DNA from: Bacillota bacterium
Lineage (GTDB): Bacteria > Bacillota > Bacilli > Paenibacillales > UBA4045
Length of the DNA: 64,000 nt
NCBI GenBank assembly: GCA_023441055.1
Contig: JAEZQY010000008.1
Coordinates: 1 to 64,000, forward strand
Direction of reading: 5' to 3'
The notes beneath the pieces were generated by a model. That model was given only the letters and a program-made list of their open reading frames with translations. It did no database searches and was not told the origin of the DNA. Numbering within the stretch: position 1 is the first letter of the stretch; every line of letters starts with the position of its first letter. The position numbers were made by a program, and so were the translations under genes. This document shows positions 16,333-25,758 of this stretch, piece after piece.

Positions 16333-18285
16333 ATGTCCATCGATAGACGCTATTGGGTAAAATGGGTCTTGATCATCGTTGTCTTGATCGTTCCGTTATC
16401 ACCGTTCTTCCTGATCGATAAACAATGGAGTCCGATGGAACATGCACATCGAACGCTCGCAAGTGATTTCCTGTTCTATAACGGTGATCTTACGTTGCAA
16501 GAGGCAGAGCGTTCATCGGATGATTGGCAAGCATTCGATACGAGAGACAATGGGGGTTCCCGTGTCAGCGGTACATACTGGTTCCGCATAACGCTGTCTC
16601 ACAGTAACTGGAACAACCCGCACCTATACGCAGTCTACCTACGCAATGGCGAATTCTTCTTGGAAGGACAACGCATTCATGCGTTCAATACAGATTTGCG
16701 CAATAAGCAAATCGCATGGAATCAACCTCAGCTCTTCCAGCTGCCTCAGGACTTCGTCGGCAAGGATTTGTATATTCGTTCAACCTTCGATAGACAAATT
16801 GTTCACCCGGGCATTTACCTCATAGATGAACCGCTTAATATTATCTTGAATCAACTGCTCCAATCGGGATATCGACTCGCGCTAGGCTTTATATCTATTC
16901 TCCTTGCGATCGCAAGCCTGATATTATATGTGGGTAGCCGGCAGCGCATTTACTTCTATTTTTCATTATTCGCATTGGTTGTCGTCTATGCTTGTATTTA
17001 TCATTCTTGGGGACTAATCAGCCTCGTGATGCCTTGGCCCGCATTTACCTATGTTTATTATTGTATCATTCCATTTGGCGGGTATTGTTTTCTGCGTTTT
17101 TTTGCAGAGGTATTCGGAGATGGGATTGGCAGCATTCATCGACGGTTATGGCAAGTCATGCTTGCAATCTTCGCCATAATGTCTATCACAGCCATTGCGG
17201 CCCCGGCGTTCTATAGCTTCTACATGGCACGCTATGTCTATGATGTGGCCTCCCCGATCATTCTCCTGGCCATTATTTTCGCATCCATAGTTACCTATTG
17301 GCATAACCGCGATCTAGAATCATTTTGGTACATGGCGGGGTTTGTCGTATTGGCCGTCTTCCTCACCTATTCTTTCTTTTATTTTCAAATTGAAAATCTA
17401 ATCGAACAATATGCAGCATCCATCTATCCCTACGTGCGAGCAGTCACTTCCCCCTTCTATCGCTATTACTTGTATATGCATGGTATATTCGTACTCATGT
17501 TCTGTATGATGATGATTTTACGTGAACGGATTCGAGGCGTATATATGAAAGCCACGCAATCCGCTGCAGACTTAGCGGTGCTGAGCGAATCGTTGGAGGA
17601 GCTTGTGCGGGAACGAACAGCAGAGCTAGAGGATACGAACTTCAATTTGCGCGCATCGATGCTGGAAACCTCGCAGGCACTAGCCGAGGTTGCCGTACTA
17701 GAAGATCGAAACCGGATCGCGCAAGACATGCATGATCACATTGGCCATGACTTAACCGCTGCTCTCATCCAGATGGAAGCTGCGAAAATGCTAATCACTA
17801 AGGACGTCAATCTTGCGATCGATAAGATCGAGGCTACTAGAACAACTGTAAATCATGGGTTGGAAAGTATTCGGGAAACCGTGCGAATGATGAAGGTGGA
17901 TTATGAGAAGCGCGCAATGATCCCAGAGCTGCTTCACGTGATCCAAACTACACAGCTAAGAACTGGCGTTACCGTCCATTATGATCCACAGCCGCTGCCT
18001 GATATGAATGCCGACACGAAGAAAGCCCTGATCCTTGCTCTGCAGGAAGGGCTGACGAATGGCATTCGCCATGGAATGGCCACCCGCTTCGAGTTCGAAT
18101 TGAACGCCGCGAATGGAATGATTCGGTTCGTATTAACGAATAAGGGACTTAGCTTCGATACTAGTAAGCTGGGATTTGGGTTAACGACGATGAAAGAGCG
18201 AGTGGAGCAATTAAATGGTTCACTGCGCATCGATGACAACGACGGTGCAGGCTGCCAGCTAACGATTGAGATCCCCATTCATTAA
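16333..18285 (+). CDS. 7TMR-DISM sensor histidine kinase (HisKA_3 type)
   Basis: The 650-residue kinase starts with a membrane segment (11-29). An extracellular sensory region of about 150 residues follows (7TMR-DISMED2-like; DTRDNGGSRVSGTYWFRITL), then seven membrane helices (about 180-395) and a coiled-coil linker near 405-455. The dimerisation domain is of the NarX/HisKA_3 type with RIAQDMHD (His467). ATP binding follows, with LQEGLTNGIRHG and GFGLTTMKERV. 7TMR-DISM modules are thought to sense carbohydrates or other small molecules. The partner should be the LuxR regulator just upstream. Its 3' end overlaps the convergent Gfo/Idh gene by 27 bases. Confidence 0.88.
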   Translation: MSIDRRYWVKWVLIIVVLIVPLSPFFLIDKQWSPMEHAHRTLASDFLFYNGDLTLQEAERSSDDWQAFDTRDNGGSRVSGTYWFRITLSHSNWNNPHLYAVYLRNGEFFLEGQRIHAFNTDLRNKQIAWNQPQLFQLPQDFVGKDLYIRSTFDRQIVHPGIYLIDEPLNIILNQLLQSGYRLALGFISILLAIASLILYVGSRQRIYFYFSLFALVVVYACIYHSWGLISLVMPWPAFTYVYYCIIPFGGYCFLRFFAEVFGDGIGSIHRRLWQVMLAIFAIMSITAIAAPAFYSFYMARYVYDVASPIILLAIIFASIVTYWHNRDLESFWYMAGFVVLAVFLTYSFFYFQIENLIEQYAASIYPYVRAVTSPFYRYYLYMHGIFVLMFCMMMILRERIRGVYMKATQSAADLAVLSESLEELVRERTAELEDTNFNLRASMLETSQALAEVAVLEDRNRIAQDMHDHIGHDLTAALIQMEAAKMLITKDVNLAIDKIEATRTTVNHGLESIRETVRMMKVDYEKRAMIPELLHVIQTTQLRTGVTVHYDPQPLPDMNADTKKALILALQEGLTNGIRHGMATRFEFELNAANGMIRFVLTNKGLSFDTSKLGFGLTTMKERVEQLNGSLRIDDNDGAGCQLTIEIPIH

Positions 18286-19188
18286 ATTAATCTTCTCACC
18301 GCTGTCCCGGCTTTCATTCGCAGCTTCCATGAAGCGCACAACTTCAAGCAGTTCGCTAGCAGGAATAGGTACGCTGCCCGTGCGGAACATCTCCATCATC
18401 CGCTCGATCATAATCACGTGAGCAGGTTTACGTTCATGGCTATCAACGATATATTGTGATCCATCCGCGCGATGAATGATACAGCCATATTGGTTATTCC
18501 CCATTCTGTTCCCGCGCAACATGCCGACTCTGCCATCGGCCCATTCCCCAATGATCATATCCGATCCATCGTTCGTGACAGTCGACACCTGAACACATCC
18601 AGGTCCCATGACTGCGTATAGCATCTCAACCAGATGCACCCCATACCAGAACAATCCCGGCATCTGCGGCTCCAGCTTCATCGGTCCGAAGACGTCTGCA
18701 CCGAATATAGCCCTCTGTTCAGCAGAGGATCGTGCTGCTTGCAGCCCCTCCATATAACGTAGAGAAGAGCTGCTCATGATGGGAACAGAATACCGCTCGG
18801 CCAGCTCCAGCATCGCCTTAGCATCCTCGGTGCTTACGGCGAACGGCTTGTTGACGAATACCGGCTTACCGCTTGCTGCAATAGCAGCAAACTGCTCCAG
18901 ATGAATACGTCCATCCATAGATGTGATCATCATCGCATCCACTTGATCTGCCAATGCGGCGAGATCGTCCACAAGGCGTATACGGTAGCTGTCAATGAGT
19001 TGTCTCGTGTATCCCTCTACCCGGCCGATACTCAGCGCCATATCGGGAGATCCACCCTTGTAGGCGGCAGTCACCTGACCTCCTGGAACGTAGTAAGGAT
19101 GAGACGAATCATTCAATACCTTCGTGAAATCAACACTATGCGAGCTGTCCAGGCCAATTAACCCAATTCTCAAGGTCTCTTCTCTCAT
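18259..19188 (-). CDS. Gfo/Idh/MocA-family oxidoreductase (operon gene 9)
   Basis: The 309-residue dehydrogenase has a nucleotide-binding start, LRIGLIGLDSSHSVDF, which is less regular than the usual GxGxxG. VFVNKPFAVSTEDAK supplies the catalytic EKP-like lysine with Asn in place of Glu. The middle has FWYGVHLVEMLYAVMG with the conserved histidine. It is the last gene of the nine-gene minus-strand operon, and its ATG overlaps the acetyltransferase stop by four bases. It probably acts on a sugar or cyclitol from the transporter. The substrate is not identifiable. Confidence 0.82.
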   Translation of the reverse strand: MREETLRIGLIGLDSSHSVDFTKVLNDSSHPYYVPGGQVTAAYKGGSPDMALSIGRVEGYTRQLIDSYRIRLVDDLAALADQVDAMMITSMDGRIHLEQFAAIAASGKPVFVNKPFAVSTEDAKAMLELAERYSVPIMSSSSLRYMEGLQAARSSAEQRAIFGADVFGPMKLEPQMPGLFWYGVHLVEMLYAVMGPGCVQVSTVTNDGSDMIIGEWADGRVGMLRGNRMGNNQYGCIIHRADGSQYIVDSHERKPAHVIMIERMMEMFRTGSVPIPASELLEVVRFMEAANESRDSGEKINLMNGDLNR

Positions 19189-19628
19189 AAGGCAAGCTCG
19201 AAATGATGACAGCTTATATTCATCTTAGCCTTCAAGTACAACCGATGCGCATCATAGCGCATGACGCCTGAATCCAGATGAAGCTGCTTGCAGCCACGCT
19301 TCACAGCTTCGGCAATGACCCAGTCCAGCAGCCGGCGCCCATAGCCCAGCTCTCGACTCCCAGCATCGACTATCAAATCATCCACATACATATACAAGCC
19401 CCAGCTTAATGATTCGCTGAGCTTATAGCCGGCTACCGCCTTCACTTCACTATCCCGCATCAACATGATCATTTCGTAACTGAACAGCTGCTTCAGCCGA
19501 TTCACCTGCTCCACATAGTCCGCCTGAAGCAGCTGCGGCCTTAATTGATTCATCACATGGAAGGTCGACATCACTTCTTCATCTGTCACAGCATGCTTTA
19601 TGGCCCCTGAATCCCCTTCAATCATCAT
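19185..19628 (-). CDS. GNAT-family N-acetyltransferase
   Basis: The 147-residue protein has the GNAT core: VKAVAGYKLSESLSWGLYMYVDDLIVD as strands 3-4, then RELGYGRRLLDWVIAEA, the acetyl-CoA pyrophosphate loop. It ends with a C-terminal strand region with HLDSGVMRYDAHRLYLKA. GGGAGG lies 5 bases before ATG 19628, and that start overlaps the preceding gene's end by 11 bases. Position inside a sugar operon suggests it may acetylate an amino-sugar or a toxic intermediate, but this is inference. Residues beyond the family core give no clear clue. Confidence 0.8.
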   Translation of the reverse strand: MMIEGDSGAIKHAVTDEEVMSTFHVMNQLRPQLLQADYVEQVNRLKQLFSYEMIMLMRDSEVKAVAGYKLSESLSWGLYMYVDDLIVDAGSRELGYGRRLLDWVIAEAVKRGCKQLHLDSGVMRYDAHRLYLKAKMNISCHHFELAL

Positions 19629-20478
19629 CTCTGCCTCCCTTCGACATTAGCGCGTTCATCACATGAAATCCAATCATAGTCTCTTGCGATAGAGCAGAGC
19701 ATGTTCCAAGCTGAGCCAGTTCATTCCCAAAATCTCTTAGTGCTGTCATCGCGGCTCGAAACGGCGCTGAACCGGTACTTACTCTGGCAACGCCAGCCTT
19801 CGCAAGCGCAGAGATAGACGGCAAGCTTGGTCCCGCCAGCACATTAAGCGGTAATTGCGTACCTTCAATCAAGCTCCGGATTGTTGCCAGATCCGTCAAT
19901 CCTGGCACGAATAACCCATCAGCGCCTGCTTGGCGGTATGCTTCAGCTCTCCTCAGCGTCTCCGTTAATCGCCACTTCTCGCTTCCTATTCCATACCAAT
20001 ATGTGTCGACTCTCGCATTAATGAACAACGGCAGGCCGAGTGAGCGCACAGCATCCCTGATCGCTGCGATTCGGCTTGCCTGATAATCGGCATTGAGCAG
20101 CTCTCGCCGATTGAGTCCTGCTCCGTCCTCCACATTGATGCCTGCGGCCCCTGCCGCTGCAACCATCTCCACCAATTGGCCAATCGATTGCGGCGTGCAC
20201 CCATAACCCGCCTCCAAATCAGCTGATACTGGCACTTGCACGGCTGCAGTGATACGCGAGATGGCATCCAACATCTCGTCCATAGGGATGTGCTCGCCAT
20301 CGGTATAACCCAGCGATGCTGCGATGCCTGCGCTAGTTGTTCCGATCGCTTGAAATCCACATTGCTGCAGCAGCTTTGCGCTCATCGCATCCCATGCGTT
20401 CGGAAGTATAAGCGGCGGCTCATTCACATGCATGGCTTTAAACTGCTTACAATGGGTCACAAGCTTGACTAGGTTCAC
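19618..20478 (-). CDS. isocitrate lyase / PEP mutase family protein
   Basis: The 286-residue TIM-barrel protein has LPNAWDAMSAKLLQQCGFQAI and TTSAGIAASLGY near 26-58, VSADLEAGYG with the metal-binding acidic residues near 98-107, and GINVEDGAG. This is the ICL/PEPM superfamily, which breaks or forms C-C or C-P bonds next to a carboxylate. The classical isocitrate lyase KKCGH motif is absent, so it is not that enzyme. The GTG start at 20478 is supported by AAGGAGGTG. It sits between a dehydrogenase and an acetyltransferase and could cleave an alpha-keto or hydroxy acid produced by the pathway. Confidence 0.82.
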   Translation of the reverse strand: MNLVKLVTHCKQFKAMHVNEPPLILPNAWDAMSAKLLQQCGFQAIGTTSAGIAASLGYTDGEHIPMDEMLDAISRITAAVQVPVSADLEAGYGCTPQSIGQLVEMVAAAGAAGINVEDGAGLNRRELLNADYQASRIAAIRDAVRSLGLPLFINARVDTYWYGIGSEKWRLTETLRRAEAYRQAGADGLFVPGLTDLATIRSLIEGTQLPLNVLAGPSLPSISALAKAGVARVSTGSAPFRAAMTALRDFGNELAQLGTCSALSQETMIGFHVMNALMSKGGRDDD

Positions 20479-20499
20479 GATTACACCTCCTTCAGTCTC

Positions 20500-21495
20500 C
20501 TACTGATCGGTTGACACGAGCTGCTCTGTACCGGTCCCGGCCGATCGATACACCGCTTCCAGAACGGCCAGCACATCACGACCGTACTTCGCCGACTCGA
20601 AGTGATTATCGGAAGACTGAATAGCGCTCAGCAGCTCGGCATATTGCAGCTCGAACGGAGGGGTTACCTGCGGCAGCTCAAGCTGCTTGTATTCTCCGCC
20701 TTCGCTGATCCATAAGCTGTTGCCTGTACGAAGTCTAAGCATGCCCTTGGTTCCGATAATCTCCGTCTCATTGCGGGGAACACCTTCATAACCAGATTGA
20801 ACAATGACGGCAGTGACACTGTTGTCGAGCTCGAGGTAGATCATGCCGCTGCCCTCAACATCCCCTCTCTTCCCGTAATGACTAGTAGCTGCGCGCACTT
20901 TGCGCACCTTACTATCAACCAGCCACTGAATCTTATCAATGGAATGCGTACCCAAATTGGCGAGAATGCCTCCGCCCGATTTAGACTTTTCTAGAAACCA
21001 GTCCGGCCGTGTAGCATGGAAATAATTCGCATGGCGAGCATCGTGAATCATGACGATTTCACCAATTTTACCGCTTTGCACGATTTGTTTAGCCAGGAGA
21101 TTATGGGCCATGTAATGCTGCGTATGTCCGACCAGAATTCGAATGTCAGCCTGTCGTGCCGCTTCGATAATCATATCGCATTCCGCTGCCGACAGCGCCA
21201 TCGGCTTCTCCAGCATGAGGTGACAGCCATGTGCCGAAGCGAATACGGCTGCCTCCTTATGGAGATAATGCGGCAACGCGATGACTGCGATGTCGGGGCG
21301 CTCCTGCTCGATCATCTCCCGGTAATCCTGGTACGCGGTAATGCCGTAACGCCTCGCTATGTCTTGTGCTCGATCCTCATGGATATCTGCAACCGCGCAA
21401 GCCTCGAGTCCACCAATCGCTGCAATTGCGTCGAAGTGATTGCCTGCAATTGCGCCGGCACCCAGCACTGCAACTTTATAGGTTGAACGCAGCAT
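20500..21495 (-). CDS. Gfo/Idh/MocA-family oxidoreductase (operon gene 6)
   Basis: This 331-residue enzyme has a good nucleotide-binding motif, VAVLGAGAIAGNHFDAI, and LEKPMALSAAECD with the catalytic lysine. Substrate-domain signatures are GGGILANLGTHSIDKIQWL, with the family histidine, and AELLSAIQSSDNHFES. It is closest to the MviM-like dehydrogenases. GGAGGAGTG precedes ATG 21495. It follows the esterase gene by 63 bases and precedes the lyase by 21. It probably oxidises a sugar ring hydroxyl. Confidence 0.87.
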   Translation of the reverse strand: MLRSTYKVAVLGAGAIAGNHFDAIAAIGGLEACAVADIHEDRAQDIARRYGITAYQDYREMIEQERPDIAVIALPHYLHKEAAVFASAHGCHLMLEKPMALSAAECDMIIEAARQADIRILVGHTQHYMAHNLLAKQIVQSGKIGEIVMIHDARHANYFHATRPDWFLEKSKSGGGILANLGTHSIDKIQWLVDSKVRKVRAATSHYGKRGDVEGSGMIYLELDNSVTAVIVQSGYEGVPRNETEIIGTKGMLRLRTGNSLWISEGGEYKQLELPQVTPPFELQYAELLSAIQSSDNHFESAKYGRDVLAVLEAVYRSAGTGTEQLVSTDQ

Positions 21496-21558
21496 ATCAG
21501 CACTCCTCCATACCTCTTATTTATCGTATGAGTAAACGCGCCTTCCAACACGATCCAT

Positions 21559-23547
21559 TCAGAAACGCACGATGCTTCCGACATCTGGAAGCTCCGTCAT
21601 AGAGATTCGTTTCGTCTCACCGAATGCGGTAATCAACTCAGGCAAGTCGAAGTAAGCCAACACATTATGCCAGTGAAAGCGAACATCATAGCGATAAAAT
21701 CGAGTCTCCACCAATTCGGCGAAGGATCTCGGCATATTCTCGAGGTAGATCGCATCGACACGATCGTCAATGATTCCGGCCAACAAAGCATAAATCGCCG
21801 AGAACCCTTTTCCTGCAATGGACAGCTTCGCCCCCGGATCGCGTAGTTTTATATAATCCATAGCTCGCAGCGTGTCGAATACTCTCATGCCAGCTAACGG
21901 CCGACCCAGCATACGCGCATCGCAGCCGAGCTTGTATTCCGTTCCGAACATGGCATCATATTCCCTGCCATTCACCGGCCTGCTGCGGAAGGCTCCTGTA
22001 CCTCTTGGATCAAAGGCAAATACATGGCTATCCTCGGTCAATTGCGTGATCCAGTCATTCTCGAGATGGATGCCCGCTGACCCCGCATCTTGCAGCACAA
22101 TGGTCGTTCGATCACATAGGCTGCCTTCTCGGCTTATATGAAGACCACCGACTGTAATGTCAGGTTCACTAAAGAAGAACACCTTCTCTTGCATGAACGC
22201 CTGCTGCATATTGCTGCCAGATCGGTCGACGCGATCCGTCTGAATGCTGCGTGGATATATGGGCTGGTCACACTCAGTCATCCTAAGCCAATGCATAACA
22301 TTATGCTTTAAGCGCTGCGGCTCTCCCGCAAGCTGCAGCAATCCTGCGCGCAGCTCAGGCAGCCGATCAGCATTGATCTGCTGTACGGATACAGCGTCCG
22401 GATACTCCGCGAGCACCTGCCCGCTGACCGTACAACGAAGATCGCTTACACTCTCCGGAATGATCGATTCAGATAGATTTACCGGAGCATCAGAGCCGTG
22501 AAATTGTCGTACGAACCAGGCTGCGATCTCACGCCGAAGCGCGTCATTATAAGAATGAGTGCCTTTCACAAGAGCAAGCTCCACCTTATCTTCCGCATCG
22601 AACAGCCGATACACAGCCCTCGCCCGTTCCATACTGGCTAGCGTCCCTTCAAGGCAGAAGAAATCGGATTCCACCGCGCCTACGATTACGGGCTTGGGGG
22701 CGAATAAGGTCACGTAGTCGTCATAATCCATACCAGCCAGAATAGCTCCGTCTAGGATCTGCTCGCCATCCTGCGGTTGGCCTGTCTTCATATAAGACTC
22801 GCGTGAAGTCACATACGTACATGGAGCTGCTGCAGCAATTCGATCGTCAATCATCATCGACAGAATCGTCTGCAGGCCCCCGCCCGAATTACCGGTTATC
22901 CCGATTCGGGCGGAATCAACCTCAGCCAGCTCGAATAAATAATCGACGGAACGTATGAGATCCCATGCGAAGTATTGAATAATATGGCTCCCTGCCAGCT
23001 CGCATTGCAAGCTAAGGTAAGTGTGCTCGGCATGCCAGCGTACCAGTGTTCGTCCAGCTGAACGATCATAGCCTTGCATGCGTTCACCCTGAGAAACCGG
23101 ATCAACAGCGAGTACGATCATCCCATTCTGAACAAGCTCTATACATACCTTCTGATAGATGGGAGCTGCCTTACCAGCCTCAATATGGCCGCAAGCGAAC
23201 AGGACCGCAGGCAACGGCCCTTCCTCGCTGGCAGGTACGTAGAGATTCGCAGTGACATAGACGCCCGGCAAGCTTTGATAGACGACCTTCCGAATTTCAT
23301 AGCCGTCTCGCTTCAGCACGCCAGTACATTGAGCGTTCAGCGGACTCTTCTCAGATGGCCAATATCCTGCCAGCTCGTCCACATAGGCCTTCAATCGCTT
23401 TCGTCGAGACTCGAAATCCGCCTTATCACGCAGATTATCCTTCTCAGCTTGATCGCGATCGACCAATTCCTTCGTTGCCTTGAGCAGATAATTGGGCAAC
23501 TGAACGCCAACATCGTAATAACCGCTTGCATAATGTCCAATGCTCAT
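21559..23547 (-). CDS. tandem alpha/beta-hydrolase, acetylxylan-esterase-like
   Basis: This 662-residue protein carries two alpha/beta-hydrolase regions. The first (about 60-345) is like acetyl xylan esterases or dienelactone hydrolases, with FACGHIEAGK, VDPVSQGERMQGY, the nucleophile motif GNSGG (Ser221), an acidic residue near Asp295 and His331 in KGTHSYND. The second half repeats the fold (FAFDPRGTG, then IAGKGFSAIYALLAG), but glycine stands where a nucleophile would be expected, so it looks inactive. There is no signal peptide, so it acts on imported material. It probably removes acyl groups from a sugar brought in by the operon's transporter. Confidence 0.82.
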   Translation of the reverse strand: MSIGHYASGYYDVGVQLPNYLLKATKELVDRDQAEKDNLRDKADFESRRKRLKAYVDELAGYWPSEKSPLNAQCTGVLKRDGYEIRKVVYQSLPGVYVTANLYVPASEEGPLPAVLFACGHIEAGKAAPIYQKVCIELVQNGMIVLAVDPVSQGERMQGYDRSAGRTLVRWHAEHTYLSLQCELAGSHIIQYFAWDLIRSVDYLFELAEVDSARIGITGNSGGGLQTILSMMIDDRIAAAAPCTYVTSRESYMKTGQPQDGEQILDGAILAGMDYDDYVTLFAPKPVIVGAVESDFFCLEGTLASMERARAVYRLFDAEDKVELALVKGTHSYNDALRREIAAWFVRQFHGSDAPVNLSESIIPESVSDLRCTVSGQVLAEYPDAVSVQQINADRLPELRAGLLQLAGEPQRLKHNVMHWLRMTECDQPIYPRSIQTDRVDRSGSNMQQAFMQEKVFFFSEPDITVGGLHISREGSLCDRTTIVLQDAGSAGIHLENDWITQLTEDSHVFAFDPRGTGAFRSRPVNGREYDAMFGTEYKLGCDARMLGRPLAGMRVFDTLRAMDYIKLRDPGAKLSIAGKGFSAIYALLAGIIDDRVDAIYLENMPRSFAELVETRFYRYDVRFHWHNVLAYFDLPELITAFGETKRISMTELPDVGSIVRF

Positions 23548-23606
23548 GCTGCATTCTCCTCCTGAAAACCTGGATTCAGCCGCTGCGAACAGCTCTCGCC
23601 CACTCG

Positions 23607-24854
23607 TCAGCCTTGCAATTCACGCATATAGTCGCGCATGTTCACGGTCTCTCCATCGACACGTGATTTCTCAGCCGCAAAAGCGATTAAATGGTTCTTA
23701 GCAGATATCATGCCAGGCGAGCTGCCTTGTGTATCATTGCTTTCAAGCTGACGAATGAAATCGATCATGATGAGTGTATCCGCGCCATTGTGACCGCCTT
23801 CGACCTGTTCAGGGTGAACCTTGTAGCGTTCACCATTGAACTTAATGACCTCCAGCTCATTCTTAACGTCATATCCGCGAATTTCACCATTCGTCCCCAT
23901 GATCTTGAAGCTGCGTGTATTATCGGTCGAGAAGGCTGTCATCGTAAAGGATACCGTCACTTCATTATCGAACAACAGATTCACAACCTGATGGTCCACT
24001 ACATTATTGTCACATCGGAAGACACACCGGCCGTATGGCCCCTCCTCCAGCGCCTTCCATCTCGCTTCCAGCGTCGGTGTCAGCGATACGACATTCTGCG
24101 GCCACTGATCCTTCTCGTTGTAGTACCACTTAATCGCTGAGAAGGCACATTCATGCTCTACCTTACACCCATCTGTGCACCGATTGGTCGATCCCTCTGG
24201 CGCATTCGCTTCATTGAAGAAGGATAAGCTGCCGAATGACGATACAGTTGTGCATTCCGCACCTACAATGTGCTGAAGAATGTCCATGTCATGGCAGCTC
24301 TTGGCCAGAATCATCGGGCTCGTCTCATCAGATCGGCGCCAATTCCCTCTAACGAAGCTGTGCGCCTGATGCCAATACCCCACATTCTCGGTCCATTGAA
24401 TCGTCATAATCTTCCCGATCACGCCGCTGTCAACCAATTCCTTCAGCTTGCGGAAGTAAGTCGAGTAACGCATCGTATGGCAGACAGTTAACGTTCGTCC
24501 CAATTGCTCCGCTTTCTTAGCAATAGCCAGCGATTCGACCGGATTGTTGGCCATTGGCTTCTCGAGCAGAATATCATACCCAACGTCAAGCGCCTTCATC
24601 GAAGGCGCGTAATGATCATCGTCCTGTGTGCAGATTAGCAGTGCGCGGCACAGCTGCGGCTGCTCGAGCAGCTCCTGCCAGCTTGAGAATACGCGATCCT
24701 CCGGAATGTTGTGCAAGCGCGCGAACATATTCCTTCTTTCTTCATTCGGTTCGGCCACGGCCACGAATTTAATTTCATTCGGCCTTTTCAGTGCATAGGA
24801 GGCATAAGCGAACATCCCTCTACCTCCGGCTCCTAGCAAAGCTGCTTCTATCAT
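23607..24854 (-). CDS. Gfo/Idh/MocA-family oxidoreductase (operon gene 4)
   Basis: The 415-residue dehydrogenase begins MIEAALLGAGGRGMFAYASYA, a Rossmann start. It then has LEKPMANNPVESL and a long substrate domain with SCHDMDILQHIVG. A cysteine group, CTDGCKVEHECAFSAIKWYY followed by CVFRCDN, may bind a metal and is unusual for the family. The start at 24854 is chosen because GGAGGG lies 6 bases before it. It follows the permease gene by 22 bases, making it the first enzyme gene after the transporter. Confidence 0.87.
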   Translation of the reverse strand: MIEAALLGAGGRGMFAYASYALKRPNEIKFVAVAEPNEERRNMFARLHNIPEDRVFSSWQELLEQPQLCRALLICTQDDDHYAPSMKALDVGYDILLEKPMANNPVESLAIAKKAEQLGRTLTVCHTMRYSTYFRKLKELVDSGVIGKIMTIQWTENVGYWHQAHSFVRGNWRRSDETSPMILAKSCHDMDILQHIVGAECTTVSSFGSLSFFNEANAPEGSTNRCTDGCKVEHECAFSAIKWYYNEKDQWPQNVVSLTPTLEARWKALEEGPYGRCVFRCDNNVVDHQVVNLLFDNEVTVSFTMTAFSTDNTRSFKIMGTNGEIRGYDVKNELEVIKFNGERYKVHPEQVEGGHNGADTLIMIDFIRQLESNDTQGSSPGMISAKNHLIAFAAEKSRVDGETVNMRDYMRELQG

Positions 24855-24876
24855 GTCATTCCCTCCGGTGTTCAAT

Positions 24877-25746
24877 TTATCCTTTGACCGATCCTAGCAG
24901 AACCCCTTTAACAAAGTACTTTTGTAGAAACGGGTACAATAGCAGGATAGGCAATGTACTGACAATAATGGTCGCAAACTTGAGCGCATCGGTGATAACC
25001 AAGTCGCCCCCAGCCGCTGTTTGTGAAGCTACATCTCGATCTAACTGACCCTGAATAATCAAATCTCTGAGCACCAATGTCAGCGGGAACAAATCTGGAT
25101 TACGTAAATACAGGATCGCACTGTAAAAATTGTTCCACATGGCTACTGCAACGAACAGACCGATCGCCGCAAATACTGGCTTCGACAATGGCACAACAAT
25201 ACGAGTGAACAGTCCGATATCGTTTAATCCGTCAATCTTCCCTGAATCAAACAGTTCTTCAGGCAACCCCTGAAAAAACGTTCGGAATACAATCAAATTG
25301 AAGGTGCTAACTACACCTGGGAGGATCATGGCCCATGTCGTATTCAGAATGCCGACTCCCTTAACAACAAGGAAGCTTGGAATCATACCGCCGCTGAACA
25401 GGATCGTAAATACGATAGCCATCATAAATGTTTTGCGAAACAGCATCTTCCGCTGAGATAAAGCAAAAGCACCCATCGATGTAATAATTAAGGAAAGAAC
25501 TGTTCCAACAACCGTATAATAGATCGTATTCCGATAACCGCTTCCTACGCGCTTGTCAGCGAATACGGTTTCGTACCACTCTGTCGTAAACCCAACCGGC
25601 CATAGTGACACTTCGCCTTTCATAATCGCAAGCTCATTGCTTAGCGACACGCTGACCATGTACCAGAATGGATAGAGGGTGACAATTATAAGCAAAATCA
25701 TGAAGATGACATTGGCTACATCGAACACACTGATTTTATTCTTCAT
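24877..25746 (-). CDS. carbohydrate ABC transporter permease, LplC/YtcP-like
   Basis: The 289-residue membrane protein has six helices and the binding-protein-dependent permease (EAA) motif, GKIDGLNDIGLFTRIVVPLSKPV. The C terminus, LPILLLYPFLQKYFVKGVLLGSVKG, is the hallmark of LplC-type permeases of the CUT1 family. It works with the permease at 25759 and the lipoprotein at 26703 to import an oligosaccharide. No ATPase gene is nearby, so a shared MsmX-type ATPase elsewhere probably powers it. GAGGAGG precedes the ATG. Confidence 0.92.
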   Translation of the reverse strand: MKNKISVFDVANVIFMILLIIVTLYPFWYMVSVSLSNELAIMKGEVSLWPVGFTTEWYETVFADKRVGSGYRNTIYYTVVGTVLSLIITSMGAFALSQRKMLFRKTFMMAIVFTILFSGGMIPSFLVVKGVGILNTTWAMILPGVVSTFNLIVFRTFFQGLPEELFDSGKIDGLNDIGLFTRIVVPLSKPVFAAIGLFVAVAMWNNFYSAILYLRNPDLFPLTLVLRDLIIQGQLDRDVASQTAAGGDLVITDALKFATIIVSTLPILLLYPFLQKYFVKGVLLGSVKG

Positions 25747-25758
25747 TGTATGCCTCCT

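Noticed and set aside
19618..20478. Calling the lyase an isocitrate lyase
   Set aside because: The KKCGH catalytic motif is absent and the length is too short. Only the superfamily can be assigned.
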